64,000 bases of DNA from Variovorax sp. DXTD-1 (GCF_003984625.1 NZ_RWKH01000018.1:1-64000), one strand, 5' to 3'. Positions 17,746-27,161 are shown, numbered from the stretch's first letter. The notes: generated by a model from the letters alone, not told the origin. Translations and numbers: made by a program.

Positions 17746-19887
17746 TCAGCTCCCCACCGTAAGACGCCAGTTGCCGATCAGGTTGAACGGCGCCCAGAAA
17801 AAGGGATGCGACATCTTCGGGTCCTTCAGCACGGCCAGTTGCCCAGCCTGCATGGCCTTCTGCAAATCGCGCCCCTTGGCGAGCTCGCCGTAGAGCGTGC
17901 CCATGAGCACGGCCGTCGCGTCGTCGGACACGGGCCACAGCGATGCGATGAGGCTCGAGCTTCCTGCCGAGAGAAACGACCGCGTGAAGCCCAGCACCTC
18001 GTCGCCCTGCGCAATGCGGCCGAGCCCCGACTCGCAGGCCGAGAGCGTGACAAGCGCCGTGCCGTCCATCGGCAGTCCGAGGATCTCGTGCGCCTCCAGA
18101 AAATTCTGCTTGCCGCCTTCGTTGGCCAGCAGGATGCGCGAGTACAGCGGGTCGACCGCGTCGGCCTCTGCATGGGCCGCCACGTGCATCAGCGGCGAGC
18201 GCGCGGCCACCTCGCGGAACTGCGTCTTGGTGGCTGCCGCGCCCATGTACACGGTGTTGCGCGGGAACAGTTGCGCGAGCTGCTTCACTTCGACTTCGGC
18301 GCCGGGCAGGTCGTACTTGTCTTCGATGCGCGGATTGCCAAACGCGGTGAGCGATGCGCTCACGCGCGGCGTGCGTTGCGCCAACTGCACCGCAATGCTG
18401 ATGGAAGGCGCGACCGCCACCGGATTCGTCTCGATCAGGTAGCGCCCGCCCAGGCGCAGCGCCTGGAAGGGCAGGTAGTGCAGCGGCCCGTGGGGCACCA
18501 CGATCACGCGCTGCCCGGGCGCCAGGCCCAGCGGGCCGAGCAGCGCCGTGCCCAGCTTGTCGGCATTGGTGATGGCCGCGCGGCGGCCGCGCACGATGGA
18601 GTTGCGGAACACCTCCACCAGTTCGGTGAGCTCTTCGCGGCGCACCGGCACGGTCTTCGCTTCGATGCCGGCGGGGCTCACGACCCACACCAGCAGGCGG
18701 TCGGGCAGCGCGTGGAACTGCACCACGCGTTCGTCGGGCGCCAGCGTGCCTTGCAGCGTGGCCAGGTCGACGGTGTGCGAGGCGCGTTCGTTGATTTTTG
18801 CGCGGCCGCGCACCGCGTCGAGCAGCGCGCGCGAACGGCTGCGCTCGCTCACTTCGAAGGCCTGGCGCGCATCGCCCGCATCGCTGTAGATGGACACGCC
18901 GCGCTCGAACACCGACTGCAGGTCCGAGAACAGGCCCATCTTGAATTCTTCGCTGCGGAACTTGGCGCGCACCTGGTCGACGCTGCCGAGCGCGCGCGCC
19001 ACGGCTTCGGCCGCGGCCTCTTTCTGGCCCAGCGCAAGCTCGCTGCGCGCCACGCCGTCCCAGGCCCAGAGGCGGTAGTACTCGGTGTCGGTGCCCACCT
19101 GGCGGGCCGTGAGCGCGCGGTACAGGTCGCGTGCTTCGGCCGGCTTGTTCTCGGCCAGCAGCAGGCGTGCGCGCGTGCGGTCGAGCTGGGCCGTGAGCGG
19201 TGCGTCCTTGGGCGCCGCCATGCCGCCGAGCACTTCGCGCGCCCTGGCCGCGTCGCCCGATTCGATGAGCGCGTTGACCAGGGAGGCCTGCACCAGAGGG
19301 GCATAGCGCGCGGAGCTGTTGGCCAGCGCCTCGTCGTAGCTGATTACCGCGCCTGCATAGTCGCCGCGGCGGGTGCGCACATCACCGATGACCTTTTGCA
19401 CCGGGCCGACCACCAGCTTGGGGTCGCGCGCCTGGTGCTTGAGCGCCTCGCGTGCAAATTCTTCGGCCTTCTCGAGCTGGCCCGAATAGCTGTAGACGAT
19501 GGCAAGGTCCCGGTTGGCCATGGCCATCAGGTTCGGGTCTCGCGTGGCATTGGCCAGGTGCAGCGCCTTGCTGGCGGCGCGCACGCTTTGCCTGAACTCA
19601 CCGGCCTCGGCCAGCGCCACTGCCTGGCTGCAATATTGGTAGCCGGAGAGCTTGACCGCGTCTTGCCCGTAGAGCACTGCGCCCTCGCTGGTCAATGCCA
19701 GCAAGGTGTCGGTGTCGGCAAGCCGGGCCTGTTCGGCCTTGCTGGCCGCCGCCTCGGCGTTGGGCGCCTGCTGCTGCGCCAAGGCCAACGGCCCGTGCAC
19801 CAGCAAGAGGCCAGCCAGCCCGAGAGCACCCGCGACTCCTGCACGACGTGCCGAGCGCTCCCATCCCGTTCTCGAAAACCACGTCAT
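17746..19887 (-). CDS. Exported TPR-CHAT domain protein (caspase-like peptidase)
   Basis: A 713-residue protein. The N-terminus (about residues 14-38) looks like a signal peptide ending PLALAQ, so the protein is probably periplasmic. Residues 60-330 form helical TPR-like repeats (AVALAEAGEFRQS, YSYSGQLEKAEEFAREA, RRGDYAGAVISYDEA). The C-terminal CHAT domain has the catalytic pair H572 in HVAAHAEAD and C618 in LSACESGLG, plus GEVLGF-like EVLGFTRSFL and SLWPVSDDA. It lies just upstream of tpsB-tpsA on the same strand. CHAT enzymes are clan CD cysteine peptidases; the substrate is unknown. Processing of the exoprotein is an attractive guess. Confidence 0.88.
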   Translation of the reverse strand: MTWFSRTGWERSARRAGVAGALGLAGLLLVHGPLALAQQQAPNAEAAASKAEQARLADTDTLLALTSEGAVLYGQDAVKLSGYQYCSQAVALAEAGEFRQSVRAASKALHLANATRDPNLMAMANRDLAIVYSYSGQLEKAEEFAREALKHQARDPKLVVGPVQKVIGDVRTRRGDYAGAVISYDEALANSSARYAPLVQASLVNALIESGDAARAREVLGGMAAPKDAPLTAQLDRTRARLLLAENKPAEARDLYRALTARQVGTDTEYYRLWAWDGVARSELALGQKEAAAEAVARALGSVDQVRAKFRSEEFKMGLFSDLQSVFERGVSIYSDAGDARQAFEVSERSRSRALLDAVRGRAKINERASHTVDLATLQGTLAPDERVVQFHALPDRLLVWVVSPAGIEAKTVPVRREELTELVEVFRNSIVRGRRAAITNADKLGTALLGPLGLAPGQRVIVVPHGPLHYLPFQALRLGGRYLIETNPVAVAPSISIAVQLAQRTPRVSASLTAFGNPRIEDKYDLPGAEVEVKQLAQLFPRNTVYMGAAATKTQFREVAARSPLMHVAAHAEADAVDPLYSRILLANEGGKQNFLEAHEILGLPMDGTALVTLSACESGLGRIAQGDEVLGFTRSFLSAGSSSLIASLWPVSDDATAVLMGTLYGELAKGRDLQKAMQAGQLAVLKDPKMSHPFFWAPFNLIGNWRLTVGS

Positions 19888-20042
19888 TGGACCCCCGCGT
19901 GCGGCCCGTGTGCCCGCGGTTGCGGGGGTCGACGCCGCGGAAGTGCGCGCCGTTCAGGCCTCGAGGGAAAGTCTAGGAGCGCCCTCCCGCGGCGGCTATT
20001 CGCAAGAAGGCCTAGCGCAAACGGACTACTTGAAGGAGTACG

Positions 20043-22229
20043 TCAGGCGGGGACCGATTCGATGTCGACCCGCTCCCAGTGGCGGTGCTTGGCAATGGCC
20101 GCGATGAAGTCCTGCGCGATCTGCGTGGCAGCAGTGTTGTCGCCCAGGTTGGTGACCGGCGTGGCCGCCACCACGACGCCCGGAGGCAGATCGCCGGGTT
20201 GCGCGTCGGCGGCAATGCCGAGCCTGGACAACAGCTGCACGCCCTCGCCCACGGTGCAGATGGCCTTGCAGTGCTTGTAGGCCTCGAGCACGAAGTGCAC
20301 GGCATCGCCCGTGGCCGCAAGGGCGGTGGCGCCCAGGCTGCCACCGGGCACCAGCACGGCGTCGAACATCACCGAAGGCGCGTTGGCAAAGGTCATGTCG
20401 ATGTCGATCTGCCGCTTCGACGCGCTGGCGATGGTGCCCAGGCGCGGGCCGACCACCTTGCAGCGCGCGCCGGCCTGCTCGAGCGCATCGCGGATCGGCT
20501 TGAGCGAGGCGGAGTCGATACCGTCCGCCACCAGGATGGCGATCTTGCGCGTGCGGATCGTGCCGTCGCCGCTATCGGCCATGCTGAGCGCGGGCGACTC
20601 CGAGACCGGCAGCGTCATGCGGTGTTCGCGATAGCCCGCGCGGCCCGCGGCGGCCTTGGCATCGGGCGCACCAATACCGAGCGGCTCCGCCACGCGGCGC
20701 GCGAGCTTTTCGTCCACATGCGCCAGGTTGTCGACCATGCGCTGGCGGATGGCGGGCACATCGACCTTCGAGAGCTCGAAGCGGAAGCCCGCGACGATGT
20801 GCTCTTTCTCGGCCGCGCTCTGGCTGTTGAAGAACAGGCGTGCTTGCGTGAAGTGGTCGTCGAAGGTCGGGCTGCGCCGGCGCACCTTGGGCGACTCCAT
20901 CTCGTCGGGGTATGACTGGAAACCGACGCTGCCGCCGTCCACCCGGAACTCCTTGCCATCGCCCAGCGAGTTGGGCTCATAGGCAACTTGGCCGCGCGCA
21001 ATGGCCTGGCGGTGCATGCCGTCGCGCTGGAAGTTGTGGAACGGGCACACGCTCTTGTTGATGGGCAGTTCGTGAAAGTTCGCACCGCCGAGCCGCGAGA
21101 TCTGCGTGTCGGTATAGGAGAACAAGCGCCCTTGCAGCAGCGGGTCGTTGCTGAAGTCGATGCCGGGCACCACGTGCCCCGGATGGAACGCCACCTGCTC
21201 GGTTTCCGCAAAGAAGTTGTCGGGGTTGCGGTTCAGCACCAGACGGCCGATGCGCTGCACGGGCACCATTTCTTCGGGAATGAGCTTGGTCGGGTCGAGC
21301 AGGTCGAAGCCGAACGATTGCGCCTTGTCTTGCGCGATGAGCTGCACGCCGAGTTCCCATTCGGGAAAGTCGCCGTTCTCGATGGCTTCCCACAAGTCGC
21401 GCCGGTGAAAGTCCGGGTCCTTGCCCGCGATCTTCTGCGCTTCGTCCCACGCGAGGCCATGAATGCCGAGCTTGGGTTTCCAGTGGAACTTCACGAAGTG
21501 GCTCTCGCCGCGATGGTTCACGAAGCGGAAGGTGTGAACGCCGAAGCCTTCCATCATCCGGAAGCTGCGTGGAATGGCGCGGTCCGACATCGCCCACATC
21601 AGCATGTGGGTGCTCTCGGGCATGAGCGAGGCGAAGTCCCAGAAAGTGTCGTGCGCGCTCGCGGCCTGCGGCATCTCGTGGTGCGGCTCGGGCTTCACGG
21701 CATGAATGAGGTCGGGGAACTTCATCGCGTCCTGGATGAAGAACACCGGAATGTTGTTGCCCACGAGGTCGTAGTTGCCCTCGCGGGTATAGAACTTGAC
21801 GGCGAAGCCGCGCACGTCGCGCACCGTATCGGCCGAGCCGCGCGAACCGGCCACGGTGGAAAAGCGCACGAAAACGGGCGTCTTCGCATCGGGGTCCTGC
21901 AGGAAGTCGGCCGAGGTGAACTGCGACATCGACTTGTAGACCTGGAAGAAACCGTGCGCCGCGGAACCGCGTGCATGCACCGCGCGCTCCGGAATGCGCT
22001 CGTGGTCGAAGTGCGTGATCTTCTCGCGCAGGATGAAATCTTCGAGCAGCGTGGGCCCGCGCACCCCGGCTTTGAGCGAATTGTGGTTGTCGGGAATCTG
22101 AAGACCCTGGTTGGTCGTCAGATTGGGCGCATGATCGGTCGTGAAGCCATCGAGTTGCTGCTGCTTGGCATTGGTGCCGTCCGTGGCCTTCGAGCGGCGT
22201 CCGGCGGCGGCCTTGTTCTGTGGCGTCAT
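20043..22229 (-). CDS. katE: Large-subunit catalase, HPII type
   Basis: A 728-residue monofunctional haem catalase that breaks hydrogen peroxide into water and oxygen. Catalytic His lies in [14 protein letters not shown], the distal Asn region in [20 protein letters not shown], and the proximal haem-ligand Tyr in [14 protein letters not shown]. As in E. coli HPII, there is a C-terminal class-I-glutaminase/PfpI-like domain (about residues 575-700) with [11 protein letters not shown] and [11 protein letters not shown]. No signal peptide is present, so it is cytoplasmic. The start ATG overlaps the stop of a 55-residue membrane protein by four bases, so translation is probably coupled. Confidence 0.96.
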   Translation of the reverse strand: MTPQNKAAAGRRSKATDGTNAKQQQLDGFTTDHAPNLTTNQGLQIPDNHNSLKAGVRGPTLLEDFILREKITHFDHERIPERAVHARGSAAHGFFQVYKSMSQFTSADFLQDPDAKTPVFVRFSTVAGSRGSADTVRDVRGFAVKFYTREGNYDLVGNNIPVFFIQDAMKFPDLIHAVKPEPHHEMPQAASAHDTFWDFASLMPESTHMLMWAMSDRAIPRSFRMMEGFGVHTFRFVNHRGESHFVKFHWKPKLGIHGLAWDEAQKIAGKDPDFHRRDLWEAIENGDFPEWELGVQLIAQDKAQSFGFDLLDPTKLIPEEMVPVQRIGRLVLNRNPDNFFAETEQVAFHPGHVVPGIDFSNDPLLQGRLFSYTDTQISRLGGANFHELPINKSVCPFHNFQRDGMHRQAIARGQVAYEPNSLGDGKEFRVDGGSVGFQSYPDEMESPKVRRRSPTFDDHFTQARLFFNSQSAAEKEHIVAGFRFELSKVDVPAIRQRMVDNLAHVDEKLARRVAEPLGIGAPDAKAAAGRAGYREHRMTLPVSESPALSMADSGDGTIRTRKIAILVADGIDSASLKPIRDALEQAGARCKVVGPRLGTIASASKRQIDIDMTFANAPSVMFDAVLVPGGSLGATALAATGDAVHFVLEAYKHCKAICTVGEGVQLLSRLGIAADAQPGDLPPGVVVAATPVTNLGDNTAATQIAQDFIAAIAKHRHWERVDIESVPA

Positions 22230-22393
22230 CGAGGATCTTTCATTGGGGGGTCAACTTCGTTGTCGAGAAAAAGGTCCAGCACGTTCACCAACGCGATCAG
22301 GCAGATGAAACCTGCCACTGCGGCCACCACCCAGAACAGGATTTCATCCCCCCAAGTACCGGTGAGTGAATCGAACAGGGCAGAGATATTCAT
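22226..22393 (-). CDS. Small single-pass membrane protein coupled to the catalase
   Basis: A 55-residue frame starting MNISALFDSLTGTWGDE. It has one strong hydrophobic helix (about residues 18-43: ILFWVVAAVAGFICLIALV) followed by an acidic then basic tail ending MKDPR. Its TGA overlaps the katE ATG (ATGA). The overlap, the clear membrane helix and the lack of any competing frame support a real gene. I do not recognise a family. It could anchor or regulate the catalase at the inner membrane, or simply provide translational coupling. Confidence 0.6.
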   Translation of the reverse strand: MNISALFDSLTGTWGDEILFWVVAAVAGFICLIALVNVLDLFLDNEVDPPMKDPR

Positions 22394-22724
22394 GATTCGC
22401 TCCAGCAGATCAGTTTGGACAAGTCGTGATGCTTGCGCTGCAGCCGGTAAGGGCGATGAGAGCCGATTTGAAGGCGTTGCGAGCGAATCGAAAGGTTATG
22501 TTTGCCGCAGACTGTTACCCGTAGTGACGCCTCGCCCCCGCTTGTGGGAGAGGTGAGGCGTGCAAGGTAGGAGCGCGCCGACAGACCCGGGCTGGCACCT
22601 ACGCGGCTTTGCGCATCTGCCCGCGTGCCGCGGCATCGGGGCGCCGATAGCATCGACAAAGGAGGCACGAAGCCTGCTTGCACATCCGGACAGAACACAT
22701 ACTTGGCCCACAGGGAAGAACGAC
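22394..22724. other. Divergent intergenic region with hairpin
   Basis: 331 bases separate the small membrane protein (-) and the transglutaminase (+). It should hold both promoters. An imperfect hairpin spans 22527-22561: ACGCCTC at 22527-22533 pairs with GAGGCGT at 22555-22561. It resembles a degenerate extragenic palindrome. No gene longer than about 40 codons looked convincing. Confidence 0.45.
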
Positions 22725-23543
22725 ATGCAGATAGAGATCGGTTTCGACATTGAACTCGCCGTCACGGCACCCACCGCACTGATCTACATGCTGCAAGTCC
22801 ATCCGTCGCGCGCGGCGGACCTGCAAAACGGCGAGCACATCACCATCAGCCCGCCGCTGCATACCGACTACTACATGGATGCATTCGACAACCACTGCGC
22901 GCGGGTGCGGATACCCGCGGGCGTGGAGAGCGTGCGGCTGCGCAACCATGCCGTGGTGTTCGACCCGGGCTGGTCCGACCCGGTGGACTACAGCGCGATC
23001 GAGCGCGCGGCGGCCGACCTGCCGGTGTCGACGCTGCCCTTCCTGCTGCCGAGCCGCTATTGCGAAGTGGACAGCGAGCTGCTGCAGTTCGCATGGAACA
23101 ACTTTTCGCGTGTGGCGCCGGGCTGGCACCGGGTGCAAGCCATCTGCGACTTCGTGCACGAGCATTTGCGCTTCGACTACCAGAGCGCGCGTGCCACGCG
23201 TACGGCGCTGGAAGGCTTTCGCGAGCGCACGGGCGTATGCCGGGACTTCGCGCACCTGGCCATCACGCTGTGCCGCTGCATGAACATTCCGGCGCGCTAC
23301 GCCACGGGCTACCTGGGCGACATCGGCATTCCGCCCGTGCCGTACCCGATGGACTTCAGCGCCTGGTTCGAGGTGTACCTGGGCGACCGCTGGTACACCT
23401 TCGATGCGCGGCATAACGTGCCCCGCATCGGCCGCATCGTGATTGCACGCGGGCGCGATGCGGCCGACGTGCCGATCACCATGGTGTTCGGCGCCAACTC
23501 GTTGCAGCGCTTCGAAGTGACGACCAACGAAGTGCTCCAGTAG
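22725..23543 (+). CDS. Transglutaminase-like cysteine protease family protein
   Basis: A 272-residue cytoplasmic protein starting MQIEIGF after a GGGAAGAA ribosome-binding stretch. The core has the transglutaminase triad: Cys in ERTGVCRDFAHLAITLCR, His/Asp in RWYTFDARHNVPRIGR. The N-terminal beta domain and tail are typical of bacterial DUF-type transglutaminase proteins often found beside proteasome-like or alpha-E genes, which are absent here. It may cleave or crosslink peptides; the substrate is unknown. It converges on the polymerase gene, with 28 bases between stops. Confidence 0.85.
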   Translation: MQIEIGFDIELAVTAPTALIYMLQVHPSRAADLQNGEHITISPPLHTDYYMDAFDNHCARVRIPAGVESVRLRNHAVVFDPGWSDPVDYSAIERAAADLPVSTLPFLLPSRYCEVDSELLQFAWNNFSRVAPGWHRVQAICDFVHEHLRFDYQSARATRTALEGFRERTGVCRDFAHLAITLCRCMNIPARYATGYLGDIGIPPVPYPMDFSAWFEVYLGDRWYTFDARHNVPRIGRIVIARGRDAADVPITMVFGANSLQRFEVTTNEVLQ

Positions 23544-23571
23544 CAAAGCGGTCCGGCAAGGTCCGCCGGCT

Positions 23572-24486
23572 TCACGAGGGCATGTAGCCCAGCATCTCCA
23601 TGGCGGCCCGCAGACCCGTTCGGTTGCTCTCCATGGCGTCCCATGGCGTGTTGCCCACGCCGATGCGGTCGGCAATGGTGGCCACCGTCCAGTGGGCGGC
23701 GCTGTCCAGGTCGGGCAATTCCTCCCACGCCAGCGGCACCGAAACGCCCATGCCCGGACGCGCGCGCGCCGACCAGGCACAGGCCGTGGTCGCGCCGAAG
23801 CCGTTGCGCAGGTAGTCCGCAAAGATCTTGCCCACGCGGTTGCGCGGCCCGCTCTTGGCCACGAAGCGGTCGGGAACGATGCGCGCCAGATGCTGCACGA
23901 TGGCCCGCGAAAAGCCCCGCACCTCGTCCCAGCCAAGCTCGCGCTTGAGCGGCACCACCACATGCAGACCCTTGCCGCCGCTGGTCTTCAGGAACGAAGG
24001 CAGGCCGAGTTCGTCGAGCAGCACATGCACGAGCAGCGCGGCCTCCTGGATCTGCTGCCAGTCGACGCCCTCGCCGGGATCGAGGTCGAAGGTCATGCGG
24101 TCGGGCTTGCCGATGGCACGCGAGGTGGCGTTCCAAGTGTGCAGCTCGATGGTGTTGTACTGCGCCGCACCGATGAGCGCTTGGGCGGTGTCGATCTGCA
24201 GCAGCGGGTCGTGCCCCGGGTCCAGCGCGGGGTCGAGCAGCTTGATGCCGGCGATGTCGCTGTGCTGCGCATGCTTCTGGAAGAACAGCTCGCCGCCCAC
24301 GCCCTCCGGCGCGCGCACCAGCGCCACCGGGCGCCCCTTGAGGTGCGGCAGGATCAGCGGCGCAACGGTGGCGTAGTAGGCCGCGAGATCGCCCTTGGTG
24401 ACGCCGCTGGCGGCATCGATCACGCGTTCCGCATGGGTGATGCGCGGCGCCTTGGCCTCCATTCGGTCGCTCTTTCGATCCGTCAT
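23572..24486 (-). CDS. Stand-alone LigD-type polymerase/primase domain protein
   Basis: A 304-residue archaeo-eukaryotic primase-type polymerase like the polymerase domain of LigD, used in non-homologous end joining to fill ends. Visible motifs are the metal-binding DLDP in MTFDLDPGEG, the SGGKG motif in KTSGGKGLHVVVPL, and a third acid near the C-terminal half. There is no ligase or phosphoesterase domain on the chain, whereas LigD usually carries all three on one polypeptide of about 800-900 residues. The start overlaps the ku stop by four bases, so the pair forms a coupled unit. A ligase must come from elsewhere in the genome. Confidence 0.88.
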   Translation of the reverse strand: MTDRKSDRMEAKAPRITHAERVIDAASGVTKGDLAAYYATVAPLILPHLKGRPVALVRAPEGVGGELFFQKHAQHSDIAGIKLLDPALDPGHDPLLQIDTAQALIGAAQYNTIELHTWNATSRAIGKPDRMTFDLDPGEGVDWQQIQEAALLVHVLLDELGLPSFLKTSGGKGLHVVVPLKRELGWDEVRGFSRAIVQHLARIVPDRFVAKSGPRNRVGKIFADYLRNGFGATTACAWSARARPGMGVSVPLAWEELPDLDSAAHWTVATIADRIGVGNTPWDAMESNRTGLRAAMEMLGYMPS

Positions 24487-25526
24487 GCCGCCCGGCGCCG
24501 GGCTGGGGCCGACTTGGCTGCGGAGCGCTTGCCGGCGGCACTGCCGCTGGTGCTCTTTGCGGTGGTCTTGCCGTGGGCCTTGGTCTTCGGCTTGGCCTTG
24601 GCGGTGGTCTTGCTCTTGGCGGACGGCTTGGCAGGCTCTTCTTCGTCGTCGTCCTCTTCGTTCGCGTCGGCGGTCTTGGTGGACGCCTTGGCGCCGCCGC
24701 CCTTGCGCAGGCTGCGCTGCAGCAGTTCGGCCAGGTCGATGATCTTTGCGCCGCGGCCTTCGACGGCCTGGCCTTCCTCTGGCTCGATCTGCGTCACCGT
24801 CTCGGTCTGGCCCGCGGCCACCTTGCGGTCGACGAGCCGCAGGATCTCGTCCTTGAACTCGTCCTTGTATTCGTCAGGGTCCCAGTCGGCGCTCATGTCC
24901 TCGACCAGTTGTTCGGCCATCTTGATCTCGCGTTCGTTCAGGCCGGCCTTCTTCGCGTCTTCCGAAGGCAGCGGCAGCTCGGTCCAGGGACGGATGTCGG
25001 AGCCCCAGCGCAGCAGGTTCAGCACCAGCCCCGGGCCCACGGGCACCAGTGCGGCCAGGTGCTGCTTGGTCTGGATCACCACGCGCGCCACGCCGATGCG
25101 CCCGCTGCGCTGCAGCGTTTCGCGCAGCAGCGCATACACCTTGGCGCCGCGGTTGATGGGCGCCACGTAGTAGGGGCGTTCCAGGTACAGAAATGGAATG
25201 CCGTTAGCGGGCACGAAGGTCTCGATCTCGATGGTCTGCGTGGTCTTGGGGTATGCGTCGGCAATTTCCTTGTCGCTCAGCACCACGTATTCACCGTCTT
25301 CGTACTCGACGCCCTTGACGATGTTCTCGCGAGCAATCTCCTTGCCGGTCTTCTTGTTGATGCGCTTGTAGCCCACGGGGTCCATGGTGCGCTTGTCGAG
25401 CCAGTCGAAGTCGATGCTCTGGCTGGTGGTGGCCGAGTACAGCGCCACCGGGATGTGGACGAGGCCGAAGCTGATCGCGCCTTTCCACAGGACGCGCGGC
25501 GCGGGTGCTTTTTGCGAGACTGCCAT
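24483..25526 (-). CDS. ku: Ku DNA-end-binding protein
   Basis: A 347-residue bacterial Ku that forms a homodimeric ring on double-strand ends for end joining. ATG 25526 (MAVSQKAPAPR) is preferred over the GTG two codons earlier because AAGGAG lies seven bases upstream. The Ku core opens with LWKGAISFGLVHIPVALYSAT and contains KRINKKTGKEI and YVVLSDKEI. After about residue 270 comes a long Lys/Ala/Ser/Thr tail with an acidic EEDDDEEE patch. Such basic tails bind DNA and recruit the ligase. It forms an operon with the polymerase gene downstream. Confidence 0.95.
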   Translation of the reverse strand: MAVSQKAPAPRVLWKGAISFGLVHIPVALYSATTSQSIDFDWLDKRTMDPVGYKRINKKTGKEIARENIVKGVEYEDGEYVVLSDKEIADAYPKTTQTIEIETFVPANGIPFLYLERPYYVAPINRGAKVYALLRETLQRSGRIGVARVVIQTKQHLAALVPVGPGLVLNLLRWGSDIRPWTELPLPSEDAKKAGLNEREIKMAEQLVEDMSADWDPDEYKDEFKDEILRLVDRKVAAGQTETVTQIEPEEGQAVEGRGAKIIDLAELLQRSLRKGGGAKASTKTADANEEDDDEEEPAKPSAKSKTTAKAKPKTKAHGKTTAKSTSGSAAGKRSAAKSAPARRRAA

Positions 25527-25620
25527 GGACACACTCCTTCAGGCTCGGGACTTTGCGCCAAGGGCGGCCCGCCGGTGTAGGAGTGCTGCGGCGCCTGCCG
25601 TAAGGCGCGGCCCGGCTTTT

Positions 25621-25730
25621 CTCCCTCCCCTTCCGGGGGAGGGCCGGGGTGGGGGCAAGCGGCGTGTCCATTTGGGCGCTCTGCCCGCCCCCATCCCGGC
25701 CTTCCCCCAAAGGGGGAAGGAGCCAATGCT
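25621..25730. repeat. REP-like extragenic palindrome pair
   Basis: Two G/C-block palindromes, CCCCTTCCGGGGGAGG near 25627 and CTTCCCCCAAAGGGGGAAGG near 25701, flank an inverted repeat, GGCCGGGGTGGGGGC against GCCCCCATCCCGGCC (14 of 15 pair). They fill the gap between the ku promoter side and the stop of the next - strand gene. The pattern is that of repeated extragenic palindromic elements and may also end transcription. Confidence 0.6.
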
Positions 25731-26729
25731 TCAGGGCGCTGGCCCTAGCACCCGTTCGCTCGGCCGTGCGAAGTAGAACCACTCGGCGCCGGGCAGCGCC
25801 AGCGCATTAGGGAAGACGATGAATCCGTCGTCCGGCGCGCTGACCAGCGTGCCGTCGTGGCGCATGCCGATGGGCTCGCCGCGCCGCACCGCATCGAAGG
25901 TGGCCCAGTCGCGCACGAAGCTGTCTTCTTCGTGCAGCCGGTCGGTCACGCTCGCCAGCCGAAGCAGTTGGGGCGGGCTGGGCGGCGCGGCGGGCATGCC
26001 TTGCGGCAACACCGCCATGCCGAGCAGCGCGAGCGCGCGGCGAATGGCGCGCCATGCCACTTCGGGCGCCTGCGGATCCTGGTGCTGGCCGCATTCGAGC
26101 GTGACGCCGTAGCCGCCGCAATTGCGGATGTATTCGTTGGTGCCGCGGCCGAAGTCGAGCGCGCGCTCGTCAACCGCGGCGCCGGATGAGGAGCGCCGCG
26201 CGAGCCCGGCGGCATAGATGTCGAGCCAGCCTTCCACCACGATGGGCGTGCCCAGGTGCAAGGCAAGCAGCCCCTCCTCGCTGGCGCGGGCGAAGGGTTC
26301 GAGCGGGCCGGTGTTGTCGCGCGGGCCGATCATCGCGAAGGCCTCGCCCTCACTCTGGAAGGAATGCAGGTCGAGCAGCACGTCGTGCCGCTCGATGACG
26401 GGGCACAGCACGTTGGTCACCCGCCCTTCGTAGTCCGCGGGCGCCTCGCTCGGCTTGAACAGGCGGTTGAGGTTGCGCTCGCCTTCCCGCTGCAGGCGCC
26501 GCCGCGCCAGCGGATTGGCGACCGGTACCAACGTGAGCTGGCCGCGCAGCAGCTGGAGCGTGCCGCCGTCGAGTTCGGCCAGCACGCGCTCGATGCCCAC
26601 CGTGCCGCAGGTTTCGTCGCCATGCACCCCGCCCAGCACCAGCAGCCGGGCGCCGGGGTTCAGCGATGCGAAGGTGTGGATGCGCAGGCTGTCGGTTGCG
26701 GCGCCGGCAAAAGAATCATCGGAAGACAT
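25731..26729 (-). CDS. Succinylglutamate desuccinylase / aspartoacylase family hydrolase
   Basis: A 332-residue zinc amidohydrolase of the AstE/AspA (M14-like) fold. Zinc-binding residues lie in GGVHGDETCG (His, Glu) and LDLHSFQ (His). NLNRLF matches the substrate-carboxylate motif, and the catalytic Glu is in VTLECGQH. A C-terminal beta domain follows (about 240-332). It removes acyl groups from N-acyl amino acids; which one is not shown. No arginine-succinyltransferase genes are nearby, so a role in arginine breakdown is not supported by context. Confidence 0.82.
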   Translation of the reverse strand: MSSDDSFAGAATDSLRIHTFASLNPGARLLVLGGVHGDETCGTVGIERVLAELDGGTLQLLRGQLTLVPVANPLARRRLQREGERNLNRLFKPSEAPADYEGRVTNVLCPVIERHDVLLDLHSFQSEGEAFAMIGPRDNTGPLEPFARASEEGLLALHLGTPIVVEGWLDIYAAGLARRSSSGAAVDERALDFGRGTNEYIRNCGGYGVTLECGQHQDPQAPEVAWRAIRRALALLGMAVLPQGMPAAPPSPPQLLRLASVTDRLHEEDSFVRDWATFDAVRRGEPIGMRHDGTLVSAPDDGFIVFPNALALPGAEWFYFARPSERVLGPAP

Positions 26730-26888
26730 CCGGCCGATTATTGCGGAGGGGTTGCCCTGTGCGCAAAGACGCTACTGGTTTCATAGCGGCGCGGCACGCC
26801 TACAGGGCCCGCCTCGGCTGTCCTACCGCCGCTACTGGCCGAGCGATGCAGGCTCGATTCATCAGATAGACACCGAGAGGAACACGCC

Positions 26889-27161
26889 ATGAGCACCAGC
26901 AAGCCCCGTTCGAAAGACCCCGGCACGCCGGACGACCCGGTGCGGGACGCCGGCGGCGGCAACACCAAGGTCGAGCAAGGGGGAGATTCCGCGCCGCGCC
27001 TGCCGCATGAGCGCGACCAGTCTTCCGACAGCCAGGAGGCCCAGGACGGGCAGCCGAGCGAGGTAGGCCGCAAGGGCCACGACGACATCGAGCGCGGCGC
27101 CGTCGATACCGACCGCGGCCCGGTAACGGACCGCGTCTACAACGACAAGGTGAAACGCTGA
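26889..27161 (+). CDS. Small disordered hydrophilic protein, 90 aa
   Basis: Start MSTSKPRSKD lies after a GAGAGGAA ribosome-binding sequence. The product is almost entirely charged or small residues (Asp, Gly, Ser, Pro, Arg, Lys) with no hydrophobic core, so it is predicted to be disordered. It ends seven bases before the convergent rpe stop. Hydrophilic proteins of this kind are sometimes stress-induced, but no family was recognised. The good ribosome site and base composition support coding. Confidence 0.6.
   Translation: MSTSKPRSKDPGTPDDPVRDAGGGNTKVEQGGDSAPRLPHERDQSSDSQEAQDGQPSEVGRKGHDDIERGAVDTDRGPVTDRVYNDKVKR

Noticed and set aside
17587..20280. Long + strand open frame opposite the CHAT gene
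   Set aside because: Antisense shadow, same composition bias; the CHAT protein explains the region.
25631..25690. Hairpins before the aspartoacylase gene as a riboswitch
   Set aside because: They lie downstream of that - strand gene, not in its leader, and match the extragenic repeat type.
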